From an uncultured Parabacteroides sp. (GTDB lineage: Bacteria; Bacteroidota; Bacteroidia; Bacteroidales; Tannerellaceae), in NCBI GenBank assembly GCA_910577325.1, contig CAJTMR010000013.1, forward strand, positions 30,540 to 94,539: a stretch of DNA of 64,000 nt, read 5' to 3'. The notes below the pieces were generated by a model. That model ran no database searches. It saw only the letters and a list, made by a program, of their open reading frames with translations, and was not told the DNA's origin. Below are positions 41,951-51,434 of this stretch, piece by piece; position 1 is the first letter of the stretch; each line of letters begins with the position of its first letter. The position numbers were made by a program, and so were the translations under genes.

Positions 41951-44900
41951 TTGCTTTTTGTTTCTTTTCCTTTAAATAAGTTGCCAACGATTCAAATATC
42001 ACATAAAGCCCCGGTATCAGGAAGATCCCTACAAACGTGCCGATCAGCATACCTCCGGCCGCCGCCGTTCCGATAGAGCGATTGCCCAAAGCACCTGCAC
42101 CACTGGCTACCGCCAACGGGATCAAGCCGCTGATAAAGGCAAAGGAGGTCATCAGGATCGGACGCAAACGGCTGGTCGCCCCCTGGATGGCCGCTCCCAT
42201 AATGCTGACGCCTTCCTTGCGGCACTGGTTCGCCACCTCTATAATCAGGATCGCATTCTTACCCAAGAGGCCGATCAGCATCACAAGCGCTACCTGGGCA
42301 TAAATGTTGTTCTCCAGTCCCACCACGTACAGCATAAGGAACGATCCGAACACACCTGCCGGAAGCGAAAGGATGACCGGAAGCGGCAGCAAAAGGCTTT
42401 CATATTGGGCCGCCAGAAGAAGATAGACGAAGACCAGACAAATCGCGAAAATAACCAAGGATTGTCCACCGGATTCTTTCTCTTCACGGGCAACGCCGGA
42501 CCATTCTATGTCGTAACCTCGCGGCAGTACCTCGGCAGCAATCTCCTCTACGGCTTCCAAAGCTTCACTCGAACTGACTCCCGGAGCCTGTTCACCGGTA
42601 ATCATGGCCGAAGTAAACAGGTTGTAACGGGTAATTTGGCTCGGACCGTACACACGCTCCATTGTCATGAAGTTGGAATACGGAACCATATTCCCCTCTT
42701 TATTTTTAGCATACAAGCCGAACAGATCCTCCGGATTCATACGATATTCAGGAGCTGCCTGCAACATCACCTTGTACATTTGCCCGAAACGGACGAAGTT
42801 GGAAGAATAGAAACTTCCGACGTATGATTGCAGGGTTCCCATCGACTCGTTCACATCAATACCCAATTTTGCTGCTTTAGGCAGATCGACCCGCAGCAAA
42901 TATTGCGGGAAATTCGGATTAAAACCGGATGTGACACCCGACAGACGAGGATCGGCATTCAGTTTGGCCACAAACGATTTGGCCACTTCGTCCAACTCGG
43001 CAAATGTCCCGGCAGTCTTATCCTGCAAACGAAGTTCGAAACCGCTGGCGTTACCGAAACCAGGAACCGTCGGCGGAAGGAAGAACTGGATATCCGCATC
43101 CTTGATATGCGACACACGGTCGGCATAGACGCGCATCAGTTCCTCGGCTGTCTGCTCGCGTTCGTTCCAGGGCTTCAGGTTGATCATCCCCATGCCGAAA
43201 CTGGCTCCTTCCGTCTCCGTCATCAAACTGTAGCCTGCCAATGTGGAAACCGTTTCCACTTCTTCCAACGGCAACAGGGCGGCCTGCACTTTGCTCAAAG
43301 CAGCCTCCGAACGTTCGAGGGTCGCTCCGGGAGGCGCATCGACGTTCACATAGATCATTCCCTGGTCTTCATTGGGGATAAAACCCGAAGGCAGCACAAA
43401 CGTCATGCCCCATGTTGCCAGACAGAAAACAACCAACGTCGCATAGGTCAGAAAACGCCTGTTCAGGAATACCCGCAAATTAATCTTATAACGGCGTTCC
43501 AGATGATCGTAGCGCTTGTTGAACCCGTCGAAGAAACGCGCCAGCAAACCTCTCTTCATCTTTTTGTCATGCGAGACAGGCTTCAGCATCAAGGCGCAGA
43601 GCGCGGGAGACAGCGTCAAGGCATTCACGCCCGAAATGACAATCGCCACTGCCAGCGTCAACGAAAACTGACGGTAGAAAATACCGACCGTACCGGACAT
43701 AAAGCCTACCGGGACGAACACGGCAGACATCACCAGGGTAATGGCAATAATCGCCCCGCCGATTTCACGAATGGCGGCTTCGGTGGCTTTTGCCGGCGGA
43801 AGTTTTTCGTTGTGCATCTTCACATGCACCGCCTCCACCACGACAATGGCATTATCGACCACAATACCGATTGCCAGCACCAGCGCAAACAACGTCAGCA
43901 TATTGATGGAAAAACCCAACATCTGCATAAAGAAGAAAGTGCCGACAAGCGAAACAGGAACGGCTATCGCCGGAATCAACGTCGAACGAAAATCCTGCAG
44001 GAACAAATATACCACGATAAACACCAGCAAAAAGGCTTCCAACAGCGTCCGGAGCACAACCGAAATCGAAGCATCCAGAAATCGCGAAACATCGTACGAT
44101 ATATTATAATCCATTCCGGGAGCAAAACTGCTTTCCTTGATTTCCTCCATCTTGGCTTTGATATTCTGGATCACCTCACGGGCATTCGAACCCGGCCGCT
44201 GCTTGATCATGATAGAGGCCGAGGGCTTGCCGTCGGTCATGGAAATCATATTATAGTCTTCCGAGTCAAACTCGATCGCCGCCACATCCTTCAACCTGAG
44301 AACCGAACCGTCCGGCAACGCCTTCAACACGATCTCGCCATATTCTTCGGGAGTACTGAACTTCCCGCTATATTGCAATACATATTGCAACTGCTGCGGA
44401 ATCTTATCCGAACTGATACCGGTCTTCCCTGGAGCTGCTTCGATGTTTTGCGAACGGATAGCGGCGGTCACCTCCTGCGGTGACATATTATAGGCTGCCA
44501 GCCGGTTGGGGTTCAGCCACACGCGCATTGCATAATCGCGGCTTCCCATGATCTCGACAAAACCGACCCCATCGATTCGCTTCAACTCACGCAGGATATT
44601 GATATCGGCGAAATTGTACACGAACTTCTCGGTATGCGAACTGTCCGTGCTCATGATGTTCAGATACATCAACATGCTGTTTACCTCTTTCTCGGTAATC
44701 ACACCGGCACGGATCACTTCTTCGGGAAGTTCGTCGAGAACTGTTGTCACACGGTTCTGCACATTCACGGAAGCGACATCCGGATCGGTTCCTACTTTAA
44801 AATAGATCGTCGTCAACGACATGCCGTCGTTCGTACAAACGGTCGTCATATAGGTCATTCCGGGCACACCGTTGATAGCACGCTCCAAGGGAGTTGCTAC

Positions 44901-45089
44901 GGTTTTAGCCATCACATCAGCATTGGCTCCCGTATAACGGGCCGTCACCGTAACGGAAGGCGGGACAATATCGGGAAACTGGGTAATCGGCAAAGAGGTA
45001 ATGGCCAACAAACCCAGAAAAACAATCACAACGGAAATGACGCCGGACAGAATCGGGCGTCTGATGAATATTTCAAACATACGGCTCAC
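41928..45089 (-). CDS. RND multidrug efflux permease (HAE1/AcrB family)
   Basis: A 1053-residue hydrophobe/amphiphile efflux pump driven by protons. The family marks are FIRRPILSGVISVVIVFLG at TM1, GMTYMTTVCTNDGMSLTTIYF in the porter domain, the proton-relay acidic residues in TM4 (ALVLAIGIVVDNAIVVVEAV), GFIPNEDQGMIYVN, and the TM10-12 stretch LLGKNAILIIEVA with ATSRLRPILMTSFAFI. Length and the two large periplasmic loops are normal. It overlaps the adaptor gene by 4 bases. Substrates cannot be told; a role in bile-salt or drug export would be typical for a gut Bacteroidales but is inference. Confidence 0.96.
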   Translation of the reverse strand: MSRMFEIFIRRPILSGVISVVIVFLGLLAITSLPITQFPDIVPPSVTVTARYTGANADVMAKTVATPLERAINGVPGMTYMTTVCTNDGMSLTTIYFKVGTDPDVASVNVQNRVTTVLDELPEEVIRAGVITEKEVNSMLMYLNIMSTDSSHTEKFVYNFADINILRELKRIDGVGFVEIMGSRDYAMRVWLNPNRLAAYNMSPQEVTAAIRSQNIEAAPGKTGISSDKIPQQLQYVLQYSGKFSTPEEYGEIVLKALPDGSVLRLKDVAAIEFDSEDYNMISMTDGKPSASIMIKQRPGSNAREVIQNIKAKMEEIKESSFAPGMDYNISYDVSRFLDASISVVLRTLLEAFLLVFIVVYLFLQDFRSTLIPAIAVPVSLVGTFFFMQMLGFSINMLTLFALVLAIGIVVDNAIVVVEAVHVKMHNEKLPPAKATEAAIREIGGAIIAITLVMSAVFVPVGFMSGTVGIFYRQFSLTLAVAIVISGVNALTLSPALCALMLKPVSHDKKMKRGLLARFFDGFNKRYDHLERRYKINLRVFLNRRFLTYATLVVFCLATWGMTFVLPSGFIPNEDQGMIYVNVDAPPGATLERSEAALSKVQAALLPLEEVETVSTLAGYSLMTETEGASFGMGMINLKPWNEREQTAEELMRVYADRVSHIKDADIQFFLPPTVPGFGNASGFELRLQDKTAGTFAELDEVAKSFVAKLNADPRLSGVTSGFNPNFPQYLLRVDLPKAAKLGIDVNESMGTLQSYVGSFYSSNFVRFGQMYKVMLQAAPEYRMNPEDLFGLYAKNKEGNMVPYSNFMTMERVYGPSQITRYNLFTSAMITGEQAPGVSSSEALEAVEEIAAEVLPRGYDIEWSGVAREEKESGGQSLVIFAICLVFVYLLLAAQYESLLLPLPVILSLPAGVFGSFLMLYVVGLENNIYAQVALVMLIGLLGKNAILIIEVANQCRKEGVSIMGAAIQGATSRLRPILMTSFAFISGLIPLAVASGAGALGNRSIGTAAAGGMLIGTFVGIFLIPGLYVIFESLATYLKEKKQKANEEEYEY

Positions 45090-46249
45090 TTATTATTTTC
45101 GACTTCATCAGACAACTCTAATTGTTTACGGACTGTTTCGGCATCCACAATCTCAGGCGTAATAACCATTCCGTCGCTCACTTGCTGGACTCCTTCATAA
45201 ACGATCAACGTATTGTCGGGCAGGTCTTTCGTTACATAATAAGCGCCGTGACGGGAAAGCGGTTCGAAACTGCGGACACTCACTTTGCCCTCTTCATCAA
45301 CAGTATACACATAGGTAAAATCCTGAATCTCGAATGTCGAACGTTGCGGGACCAGTATCACGTCTTCCATTTCTGTCAGCATACGGATTTTGCCCGAAAC
45401 ACCATGACGCAACAGGCGGTCCGGATTGGCAAAACGCGCACGGAAAGCAATGGAGCCTGTGCCACGTTCAAAATCACCTTCCACGGTTTCGACCGTTCCT
45501 TTGTATGGATAGGTTGTCTGGTCCGACAGGATCAACTCCAGGTTGTTATACTCCGGCTGCTCCACTCCGCTCAACTGCGTACGTTTATATTCAAGATACT
45601 CTTTCTCGTTGATCTTGAAATAGGCAAACATTTCCGAAACATCCGTCAGGGAGGTCAATAAGCTGGACGGCGTGACCAAGCTACCGACCTTAAACGGTAT
45701 ACGGTCTACATATCCTTCGAAAGGAGACGTGATGGTCGTATAGGAATAATTCGTTTCCGCACGAAGCAAACGCGATTTGGCCTGCTGTACCCGCAAACGG
45801 GCGACATCGGCCTCCGCCAATGCCTGCTCCAGGCGGATCGGCGAAATGATGTCCTTTTCCACCAGGCGCTTTACACGGTCCGCCTCGACTTCAGCCATTT
45901 TCAATTCGGCCTGTACCTGTTTATAGTTAGCCTGCGCCTCTTTGACCTCTTCATACAGTTCGGCAGAGGACAACTTGAACAAGACCTGTCCTTTCTTCAC
46001 ATGCTCGCCTTCGTCAACCAAGACATCTTCGACGAACCCTTCCACTTTTGGTTTGATCTCCACAAACTGGACAGCCTGCACATCAGCTACATACGACTGG
46101 GCAACTTCAATACTCGTAGCTGCCAGTTTCACCACCAAGGTACTATTTCTACTTCCGGATTTTTTTTCATGACCCCGATTACAAGAGGTAAAAAAGCCGG
46201 CTATTAAAAACAAAAAAGATAAATAATAAAATAACAATCTTCTCGTCAT
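45086..46249 (-). CDS. RND efflux periplasmic adaptor lipoprotein
   Basis: A 387-residue membrane-fusion protein. Signal MTRRLLFYYLSFLFLIAGFFTSC has a lipobox, so it is inner-membrane anchored by lipid. The biotinyl-lipoyl half-motif VEGFVEDVLVDEGEHVKKGQVLFKL, a helical hairpin (YEEVKEAQANYKQVQAEL and EQALAEADVARLRVQQAKSRLL), and the second half-motif ITSPFEGYVDRIPFKVGSLV appear in order. It links the permease to the outer-membrane channel. It is the first gene of the efflux operon. No regulator gene lies directly beside it. Confidence 0.95.
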   Translation of the reverse strand: MTRRLLFYYLSFLFLIAGFFTSCNRGHEKKSGSRNSTLVVKLAATSIEVAQSYVADVQAVQFVEIKPKVEGFVEDVLVDEGEHVKKGQVLFKLSSAELYEEVKEAQANYKQVQAELKMAEVEADRVKRLVEKDIISPIRLEQALAEADVARLRVQQAKSRLLRAETNYSYTTITSPFEGYVDRIPFKVGSLVTPSSLLTSLTDVSEMFAYFKINEKEYLEYKRTQLSGVEQPEYNNLELILSDQTTYPYKGTVETVEGDFERGTGSIAFRARFANPDRLLRHGVSGKIRMLTEMEDVILVPQRSTFEIQDFTYVYTVDEEGKVSVRSFEPLSRHGAYYVTKDLPDNTLIVYEGVQQVSDGMVITPEIVDAETVRKQLELSDEVENNK

Positions 46250-46391
46250 AAATCGTTTCTGATTAGTTTATTTTTAGGTTATAATTATAGACATGATAAT
46301 ACGTGCAATATCAGAGACACGACAAAACATTCCGCATATCGGCACAACATACCCATACACGCTCTGAAAAACAAAAAGAATCGGATAAGAC

Positions 46392-46769
46392 CTAAATCAG
46401 ATAGGAACAAAACCAGACGAAACTCTGGGTTTTATGAAGTTGATAAAATATAGGTAAGAATGCACATTGCTGCAATTCAAGAGAATGAATCAGCTCATGT
46501 ACATTTATTATAGTCAGCCAATCGGCTATAAAGTCTGCAACAAACAGTTGGATTTGAATCTGTTCCTGCCGGACGGTACGCAAGGAGGCATTATCGTCGA
46601 AATCAAGCACATCGTGCACTTCATTCTCTACCACCTCGATGGAAGAACTTGGGAAACCTTCCAGAAAGAAATCGCTGCCAACCGAATAAAACAGCATAAA
46701 GACCAACATGATCATCAAAATCACACGCTGGTAAAACTGTATGTTTTTATTCACGGCAGTTATTAGCAT
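46392..46769 (-). CDS. Small membrane protein of unknown function
   Basis: A 125-residue protein with one strong hydrophobic segment near the N-terminus (VILMIMLVFMLFYSVGSDFFL, residues about 17-37). The remainder is acidic then Leu/Ile-rich (HDVLDFDDNASLRTVRQEQIQIQL). It has a plausible promoter: TATCTTTG on the minus strand at 46798-46791, 21 bases upstream of the ATG, which supports it over the plus-strand frame that covers it. No family is recognised. It lies 142 bases upstream of the efflux operon and could be transcribed with it. Confidence 0.5.
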   Translation of the reverse strand: MLITAVNKNIQFYQRVILMIMLVFMLFYSVGSDFFLEGFPSSSIEVVENEVHDVLDFDDNASLRTVRQEQIQIQLFVADFIADWLTIINVHELIHSLELQQCAFLPIFYQLHKTQSFVWFCSYLI

Positions 46770-46790
46770 TCCTTTCTGAAATTTTCATCG

Positions 46791-46798
46791 CAAAGATA
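46791..46798 (-). promoter_or_regulatory. Promoter -7 element of the small membrane protein gene
   Basis: On the minus strand this reads TATCTTTG. The predicted start near 46784 gives a leader of about 15 bases. This may also be the promoter of the downstream efflux operon, for which no closer match was found. Confidence 0.5.
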
Positions 46799-46893
46799 AG
46801 AAATCCATGTCTTATTTCAAAACACCATCAATCCCATAAAGAAAAAAGGGCTGTGTCGTATATCCGTTTTCCGTCTTAGCCTCTCCAAAGGTA

Positions 46894-47538
46894 TTACCAT
46901 TGTTTATACTCTTCGAATGTAATATTTTGAAAATTGGGAATAATATGATGGACTTTGTCCTTCAAAGACTCTTCGGAATTGGTCGTGCTCAGTCCAATAA
47001 CCCGCATACCAGCATTTGTTCCGGCCTGTATCCCGGCAAAAGAATCTTCAAATACCAAACAATCGGTAGGTGATACATGCAGATCGGATGCGGCAAGTAA
47101 ATAACACATCGGGTCCGGTTTCCCCTTTGTAATCCGGTCGGCACTCACAACCGTATCGAACAGATTATCGAGTTGCAAAAGACGAAAAGCCCGTTTTAGC
47201 TTGGCATTATCGGAACTGGTGACCAAACCAACCTTTACTCCCTTGCTTTTCAAAAGCCGTATAAAATCCATTGCACCCGGAACCGGCGGAAAAGGCATTT
47301 CCTGTTCGAATTCCATTGATTCGCGGGTTACCATTTCTTTAAATTGTTCAGACCGGTCGGAAAAATACTTATCCAATATATAAGGTAATGTTGTCCCTTT
47401 GATATGGGATGCAAAATTGGAAATTCCTGTCTGATAGCGTTCTCCTGCTTCGTTCCAGTAAATATCGTAAATAGGCTCTGTGTCTACTATCACGCCATCG
47501 AAATCAAAAAAAGCAGTTTTCATAAACTGTTGTTCCAT
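46894..47538 (-). CDS. HAD-family phosphatase (beta-phosphoglucomutase-like)
   Basis: A 214-residue haloacid-dehalogenase hydrolase of subfamily I with a cap after motif I. Motif I FFDFDGVIVDTEP (nucleophile Asp in DFDG), motif II VGLVTSSDNAKL, motif III Lys in DRITKGKPDPM, and motif IV CLVFEDSFAGIQAG are all present. The substrate is probably a sugar phosphate or similar small phosphate ester, as for its closest subfamily. The frame starts with TTG at 47547; the ATG at 47538 (MEQQFMKTAF) or at 47523 is more likely. It has its own promoter at 47570-47577. Confidence 0.88.
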   Translation of the reverse strand: MEQQFMKTAFFDFDGVIVDTEPIYDIYWNEAGERYQTGISNFASHIKGTTLPYILDKYFSDRSEQFKEMVTRESMEFEQEMPFPPVPGAMDFIRLLKSKGVKVGLVTSSDNAKLKRAFRLLQLDNLFDTVVSADRITKGKPDPMCYLLAASDLHVSPTDCLVFEDSFAGIQAGTNAGMRVIGLSTTNSEESLKDKVHHIIPNFQNITFEEYKQW

Positions 47539-47569
47539 AAAAATCAATTCATTTATAATATTCAGGATG

Positions 47570-47577
47570 CAAATATA
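47570..47577 (-). promoter_or_regulatory. Promoter -7 element of the HAD phosphatase gene
   Basis: On the minus strand this reads TATATTTG, 31 bases upstream of the ATG at 47538. The rest of 47578-47719 contains no convincing feature. Confidence 0.55.
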
Positions 47578-47719
47578 CTTTTTATTGAAATATTGATCGT
47601 TACAAAGTTAAGAATAAAAGTAAGATTGTGGAAAAAAAGAGCGGCCTCGATTGATGCGAATGTAATCTTTTTCACTTCGAAACACGGAAGCCGCTGCCAT
47701 AAATATCAGAAAAGGATTA

Positions 47720-48622
47720 TCACCCAATCGTCGTTTCGATTCCATAGCCGGCAAATATTTCCCGACAATGTCCGACCGTCTCGTCCGAAGGGGCAGCCAA
47801 AAAATACTGATCCGAATTGTAGACCGTTCCCAACTTTTCATGCTTGCTCTTGCCTATGTCATGATATAAAAGCAGGTTGACAGTCCGGCGTTTCCATGGC
47901 AACGAAGCCAGGAAAGCAGCACTGCGTGTTATGTTCTCTTCATCGGCATTCACGCCTTCAATCAAGGGAATACGAATATAAAAATCATGTCCGGCTTCTG
48001 CTACCATCCGAAGATTAGACAAAATTAATTCGTTCGGGACACCGCAATATTTCTTATGCTTGGCCGAATCCATCTGTTTCAAATCGACAAGAAAAAGCTC
48101 ACAATTATCCATCACGTTGCGTACAGTCTCCGGCCGGGCGAAAAGCGTCGTATCGACAGCCCGGTGAATCCCTTGTTCCCCACAGCGGTGCAACAAGTCC
48201 AACAACGGTTCGGGATGCGACAACGGCTCTCCCCCGCAAAACGTCACGCCTCCCTCCGAACGATCCATGAAAACGGTCTCCTTCTCTATTTCTCTCATCA
48301 AAGCATCCGTCGAATATTCCGTACCGGATATCTCCATCGCCAGAGCCGGACACACCTCGGCGCAAAGTCCGCACAGAGCGCAACGCGTTCCGTCCGTCAC
48401 AATCCCCTCCGGCATAAATGTCAATGCCTGTCGTGGACACGCCTGCACGCACATCCGGCAACCGATGCATTTTTTCTTCGTATAGAGTTTTTGCTTCCGG
48501 CTGGATATCCCTTCCGGATTATGACACCACACACACGACAGGGGACATCCTTTCATAAAGATCGTGATCCGGATACCCGGCCCGTCATGGATAGCATACC
48601 GTTTTATATCAAATATCAGCAT
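47720..48622 (-). CDS. Glycyl-radical enzyme activating protein (radical SAM)
   Basis: A 300-residue activase that installs the glycyl radical on the enzyme encoded just upstream. The radical SAM cluster motif CPLSCVWC (C-x3-C-x2-C) lies near residue 30. It is followed by two ferredoxin-type clusters, CIGCRMCVQACP and CALCGLCAEVCP, and the GGEP-type SAM contact FCGGEPLSHP. The two extra 4Fe-4S clusters mark it as the activator type used by non-pyruvate-formate-lyase glycyl-radical enzymes. It is 38 bases after its partner gene, in the same operon. Confidence 0.93.
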   Translation of the reverse strand: MLIFDIKRYAIHDGPGIRITIFMKGCPLSCVWCHNPEGISSRKQKLYTKKKCIGCRMCVQACPRQALTFMPEGIVTDGTRCALCGLCAEVCPALAMEISGTEYSTDALMREIEKETVFMDRSEGGVTFCGGEPLSHPEPLLDLLHRCGEQGIHRAVDTTLFARPETVRNVMDNCELFLVDLKQMDSAKHKKYCGVPNELILSNLRMVAEAGHDFYIRIPLIEGVNADEENITRSAAFLASLPWKRRTVNLLLYHDIGKSKHEKLGTVYNSDQYFLAAPSDETVGHCREIFAGYGIETTIG

Positions 48623-48660
48623 AATATCGCTTGCCGTAATTTTCCTATTTCAATTTCCAA

Positions 48661-51099
48661 CTAAAAACTCTCCTGTTCTGTCCGCATGATCACGTCCGCT
48701 TGCAAATCGGCATTCATGTCATTGAAATAATCACTGTAACCAGCTACACGAACCAGAAGGTCGCGATAATCTTCCGGACATTTCTGGGCAGCATAAAGCG
48801 TCTCCGTATCGACAATATTGAACTGGATATGATGCCCGCCCAAGGCAAAATAGCTACGAATCAACGCTGCCAGCTTGGAAATGTCCTCCTCCCGCTTCAG
48901 CAAGTTCGGCAGAAAACGCTGGTTCAGCAACGTCCCGCCACTCTTCACCTGGTCCAACTTGCCGAGAGATTTGATAACGGCAGACGGCCCGTGCGTATCG
49001 GCGCCATGAGACGGAGACGTGCCGTCCGAGATGGCACGTCCGGCCAAACGTCCGTTAGGAGTCGCCCCCATCACCTTGCCGAAATACACATGACAGGTGG
49101 TAGACAGCATATTCAGATGGAAACATTCGCCTTTCGTGTTCGGCTTTCCTTCGATCGTATCATACAAATCATCGAACACCTTCACAGCAATATTGTCAGC
49201 ATACTCGTCGTCATTGCCAAAGAACGGCGTGTGGTTCAAGATCGTCTGCCGCATCGCCTCGCCCCCCTCGAAATTATCTGCCATTGCTCTCAGCAATTCG
49301 TCCATCGACCAGCGTTTATCTTCAAATATATGTTTCTTCAGTGCGGCCAGGCTGTCAGAAATCGTACCGAGCCCCGTACACTGGATATAGGTCGTATTAT
49401 AGCGCGGGCCACAGTTGTAGTAATCCCGTCCTTTCGCTATGCAATCGTCAATGAAAAGAGACAGGAAAGTGGCCGGTGCATATTTGGCAAACATACGGTC
49501 GATATAGTTACTCACACGCACTTTCATATCCACGAAATAACGGACCTGCTTCATGAAAGCGGCATACAATTCGTCATAACTGCCGAAGCCGCGCGGATCA
49601 CCCGTTTCCAACCCGACCTTACGCCCGGAAACCGGATCGACACCGTTGTTGAGCGTCACCTCCAATATTTTCGGCACATTCAGATAACCGGTCAGTACGT
49701 ATGCCTCCTTGCCAAACGCCCCGACTTCGATGCAACCGCTGCAACCGCCTTCACGTGCATCCTGCAAGGATTTCCCCTGGCGCATCAGCTCTTGGATATA
49801 CACATCCGGATTGAAAACAGACGGATAGCCATGCCCCTGGCGGATCACCTTGCAACCGGCACGCAGGAAGCGTTCCGGCGTACGGGCACTGATATGGATA
49901 GCACTGCCAGGTTGCAGGATATGCAGTTCTTCGATCGTTTCGAGCATGATATAGGACACCTCACTCACCCCATCGCTGCCATCGGCTTTCACCCCGCCGA
50001 TATTCAGGTTCGTAAAGTCATTGTATGTACCACTTTCCTTTGCCGTGATGCCCACTTTTGGAGGAGCCGTGTGGTTGTTCACTTTGATGAAAAAGCATGA
50101 CATCAGCTCCTTAGCCTCATTGCGGGTCAGTGTGCCGTCGGCAATCCCCTTTTCGTAAAAAGGAGTCAGATGTTGGTCGAAATGACCAGGGTTCATGGCA
50201 TCCCAGCCGTTCAGTTCGGTAATTGTCCCCAAATGGACGAACCAGTACATTTGAATCGCCTCCCAGTAATCGCGGGGAGCATGAGCCGGAACCCGGCGGC
50301 AAACTTCGGCAATACGGCGCAACTCAGCCACCCTTTTCGGGTCTTTCTCCGCCAGCGCCATTTCATCGGCGAGGTCCGCATGCCGTTCGGCAAACAAGAT
50401 GGCAGCGTCGCACGAGATGGACATCGCCGTCAGTTCCTCCTGCTTATCGGTCGCTTCCGGATCGTTCATGAAATCAAGCCCGTCCAGTTCTTTCCGGATA
50501 CGTTCCTTCAGGTCCAGCAATCCGTACTTATACACTTTTCCGTCCAATGCGGTATGTCCGGGAGCGCGTTGTTCCATAAATTCGGTAAACATACCCACCT
50601 CATAGGCATCTCTCCACTCCTGTGGAACATGGCTGAAGATACGTTCCCGTTGCGTACGTCCTTTCCAGTAAGGGATCACTTCGCATTCATAGGTGTCGAT
50701 GTCTTTTTGGCTGATCGTATAACGTTGCAATTCACGCGTGTTCAAGACATGCAGGTCTTCCACACTGTGACAGGTCAGTTCCGGGAAGGTCGGCACGCAT
50801 TTCGGTTCCGGTCCGCGTTCGCCCACGATTAACTCGTCCTTGCCGATATAGATCGTCTTTCGCTTGCAGATCTCATAAAAATTCATGGCCCGAAGAATAG
50901 GAATCGGGTACTTTCCGTTGTTCTCCTTGTAGAAACGAGTTTCTATTAAAGCACGTTCAATAGACAGGGAGGGAACGGCATCGAACGTTTCTCGGCGAAG
51001 ACGTTTGATGCGGTCATTCATTCCATAGGCATTAGCCTCTACTGCGGGGGCGAAATTGGATGCACTGTGTGGTGCACGTTGAGCTGTGATTGTAGTCAT
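48661..51099 (-). CDS. hypD: Glycyl-radical enzyme, probable trans-4-hydroxy-L-proline dehydratase
   Basis: An 812-residue glycyl-radical enzyme. The thiyl Cys456 with Glu458 (SGCIEVGAFGKE) and Tyr472 (VLTGY) match in spacing the Cys434, Glu436 and Tyr450 of characterised HypD. The radical Gly787 is in VRVAGYSDYF. Other HypD-like stretches include EWRDAYEVGMFTEFMEQRAPGH, QMYWFVHLGTITELN and RYNTTYIQCTGLGTISDSL. HypD dehydrates hydroxyproline to pyrroline-5-carboxylate, allowing use of host collagen. The N-terminal 26 residues look like an extension; the Met at 51021 is an alternative start. The assignment over other family members is by recalled similarity, not alignment. Confidence 0.8.
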   Translation of the reverse strand: MTTITAQRAPHSASNFAPAVEANAYGMNDRIKRLRRETFDAVPSLSIERALIETRFYKENNGKYPIPILRAMNFYEICKRKTIYIGKDELIVGERGPEPKCVPTFPELTCHSVEDLHVLNTRELQRYTISQKDIDTYECEVIPYWKGRTQRERIFSHVPQEWRDAYEVGMFTEFMEQRAPGHTALDGKVYKYGLLDLKERIRKELDGLDFMNDPEATDKQEELTAMSISCDAAILFAERHADLADEMALAEKDPKRVAELRRIAEVCRRVPAHAPRDYWEAIQMYWFVHLGTITELNGWDAMNPGHFDQHLTPFYEKGIADGTLTRNEAKELMSCFFIKVNNHTAPPKVGITAKESGTYNDFTNLNIGGVKADGSDGVSEVSYIMLETIEELHILQPGSAIHISARTPERFLRAGCKVIRQGHGYPSVFNPDVYIQELMRQGKSLQDAREGGCSGCIEVGAFGKEAYVLTGYLNVPKILEVTLNNGVDPVSGRKVGLETGDPRGFGSYDELYAAFMKQVRYFVDMKVRVSNYIDRMFAKYAPATFLSLFIDDCIAKGRDYYNCGPRYNTTYIQCTGLGTISDSLAALKKHIFEDKRWSMDELLRAMADNFEGGEAMRQTILNHTPFFGNDDEYADNIAVKVFDDLYDTIEGKPNTKGECFHLNMLSTTCHVYFGKVMGATPNGRLAGRAISDGTSPSHGADTHGPSAVIKSLGKLDQVKSGGTLLNQRFLPNLLKREEDISKLAALIRSYFALGGHHIQFNIVDTETLYAAQKCPEDYRDLLVRVAGYSDYFNDMNADLQADVIMRTEQESF

Positions 51100-51167
51100 A
51101 TTATATAAAAGGTTCTATTCAATTGTTTTAATCTGATGAATCTGGAAAAATGAAACAGAGATAATAA

Positions 51168-51267
51168 TTATTGGCGCATGCCAATAACTTCGAATATCGG
51201 TACAAACCGAAAAAGCTTTTACCCGGAAACGGTAAAAGAAGAAAAAACGCCTGTCAAGAAATCAGGC
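51168..51267 (-). promoter_or_regulatory. Structured leader or operator region upstream of hypD
   Basis: Four consecutive inverted repeats lie between the hypD start and the candidate promoter: TTATTGGCGCATGCCAATAA (51168-51187); TCGGT/ACCGA (51197-51211); CTTTTACC/GGTAAAAG (51216-51223 with 51231-51238, followed on the minus strand by C and five T); and GCCTG/CAGGC (51249-51267, followed on the minus strand by G and six T). The last two resemble weak terminators and suggest attenuation. Alternatively the first palindrome is an operator overlapping a closer promoter (TATCTCTG at 51162-51155). Nothing in it matches a known riboswitch by eye. Confidence 0.5.
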
Positions 51268-51349
51268 AATTGAATAGTCGTCTATAAGATTTAACGAACA
51301 TATCGTGATAATTTTAAATCAATACTCGATGTTAAGTATATGATTGCAG

Positions 51350-51357
51350 CAAATATA
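51350..51357 (-). promoter_or_regulatory. Candidate hypD promoter -7 element
   Basis: On the minus strand this reads TATATTTG, about 250 bases upstream of the hypD start. If it is the real promoter, the mRNA leader would be about 245 bases and contain the inverted repeats at 51168-51267. Confidence 0.45.
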
Positions 51358-51434
51358 TATATTTTCTTATAAAAACAAAAGAAATCATTCATTTTAATGT
51401 GTCACCCGGATGTACCGGTGATACAATTTCCGGA

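Noticed and set aside
42828..44483. Long plus-strand open frame (551 codons) opposite the RND permease gene
   Set aside because: It is antisense to a gene with full AcrB-family motifs; its product is His/Arg/Gln-rich with no domain, a normal shadow of GC-biased codons.
40505..46249. A dedicated regulator for the efflux operon
   Set aside because: No TetR, AraC or MarR gene lies beside it in the window; the small gene at 46392-46769 has no DNA-binding motif.
46467..46766. Plus-strand 99-codon frame over the small membrane protein gene
   Set aside because: The minus-strand frame has a promoter at the right distance and a clear membrane segment; the plus frame has neither.
48700..50100. Plus-strand frame of 466 codons opposite the glycyl-radical enzyme
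   Set aside because: Antisense shadow of hypD; composition is biased and no motif is present.
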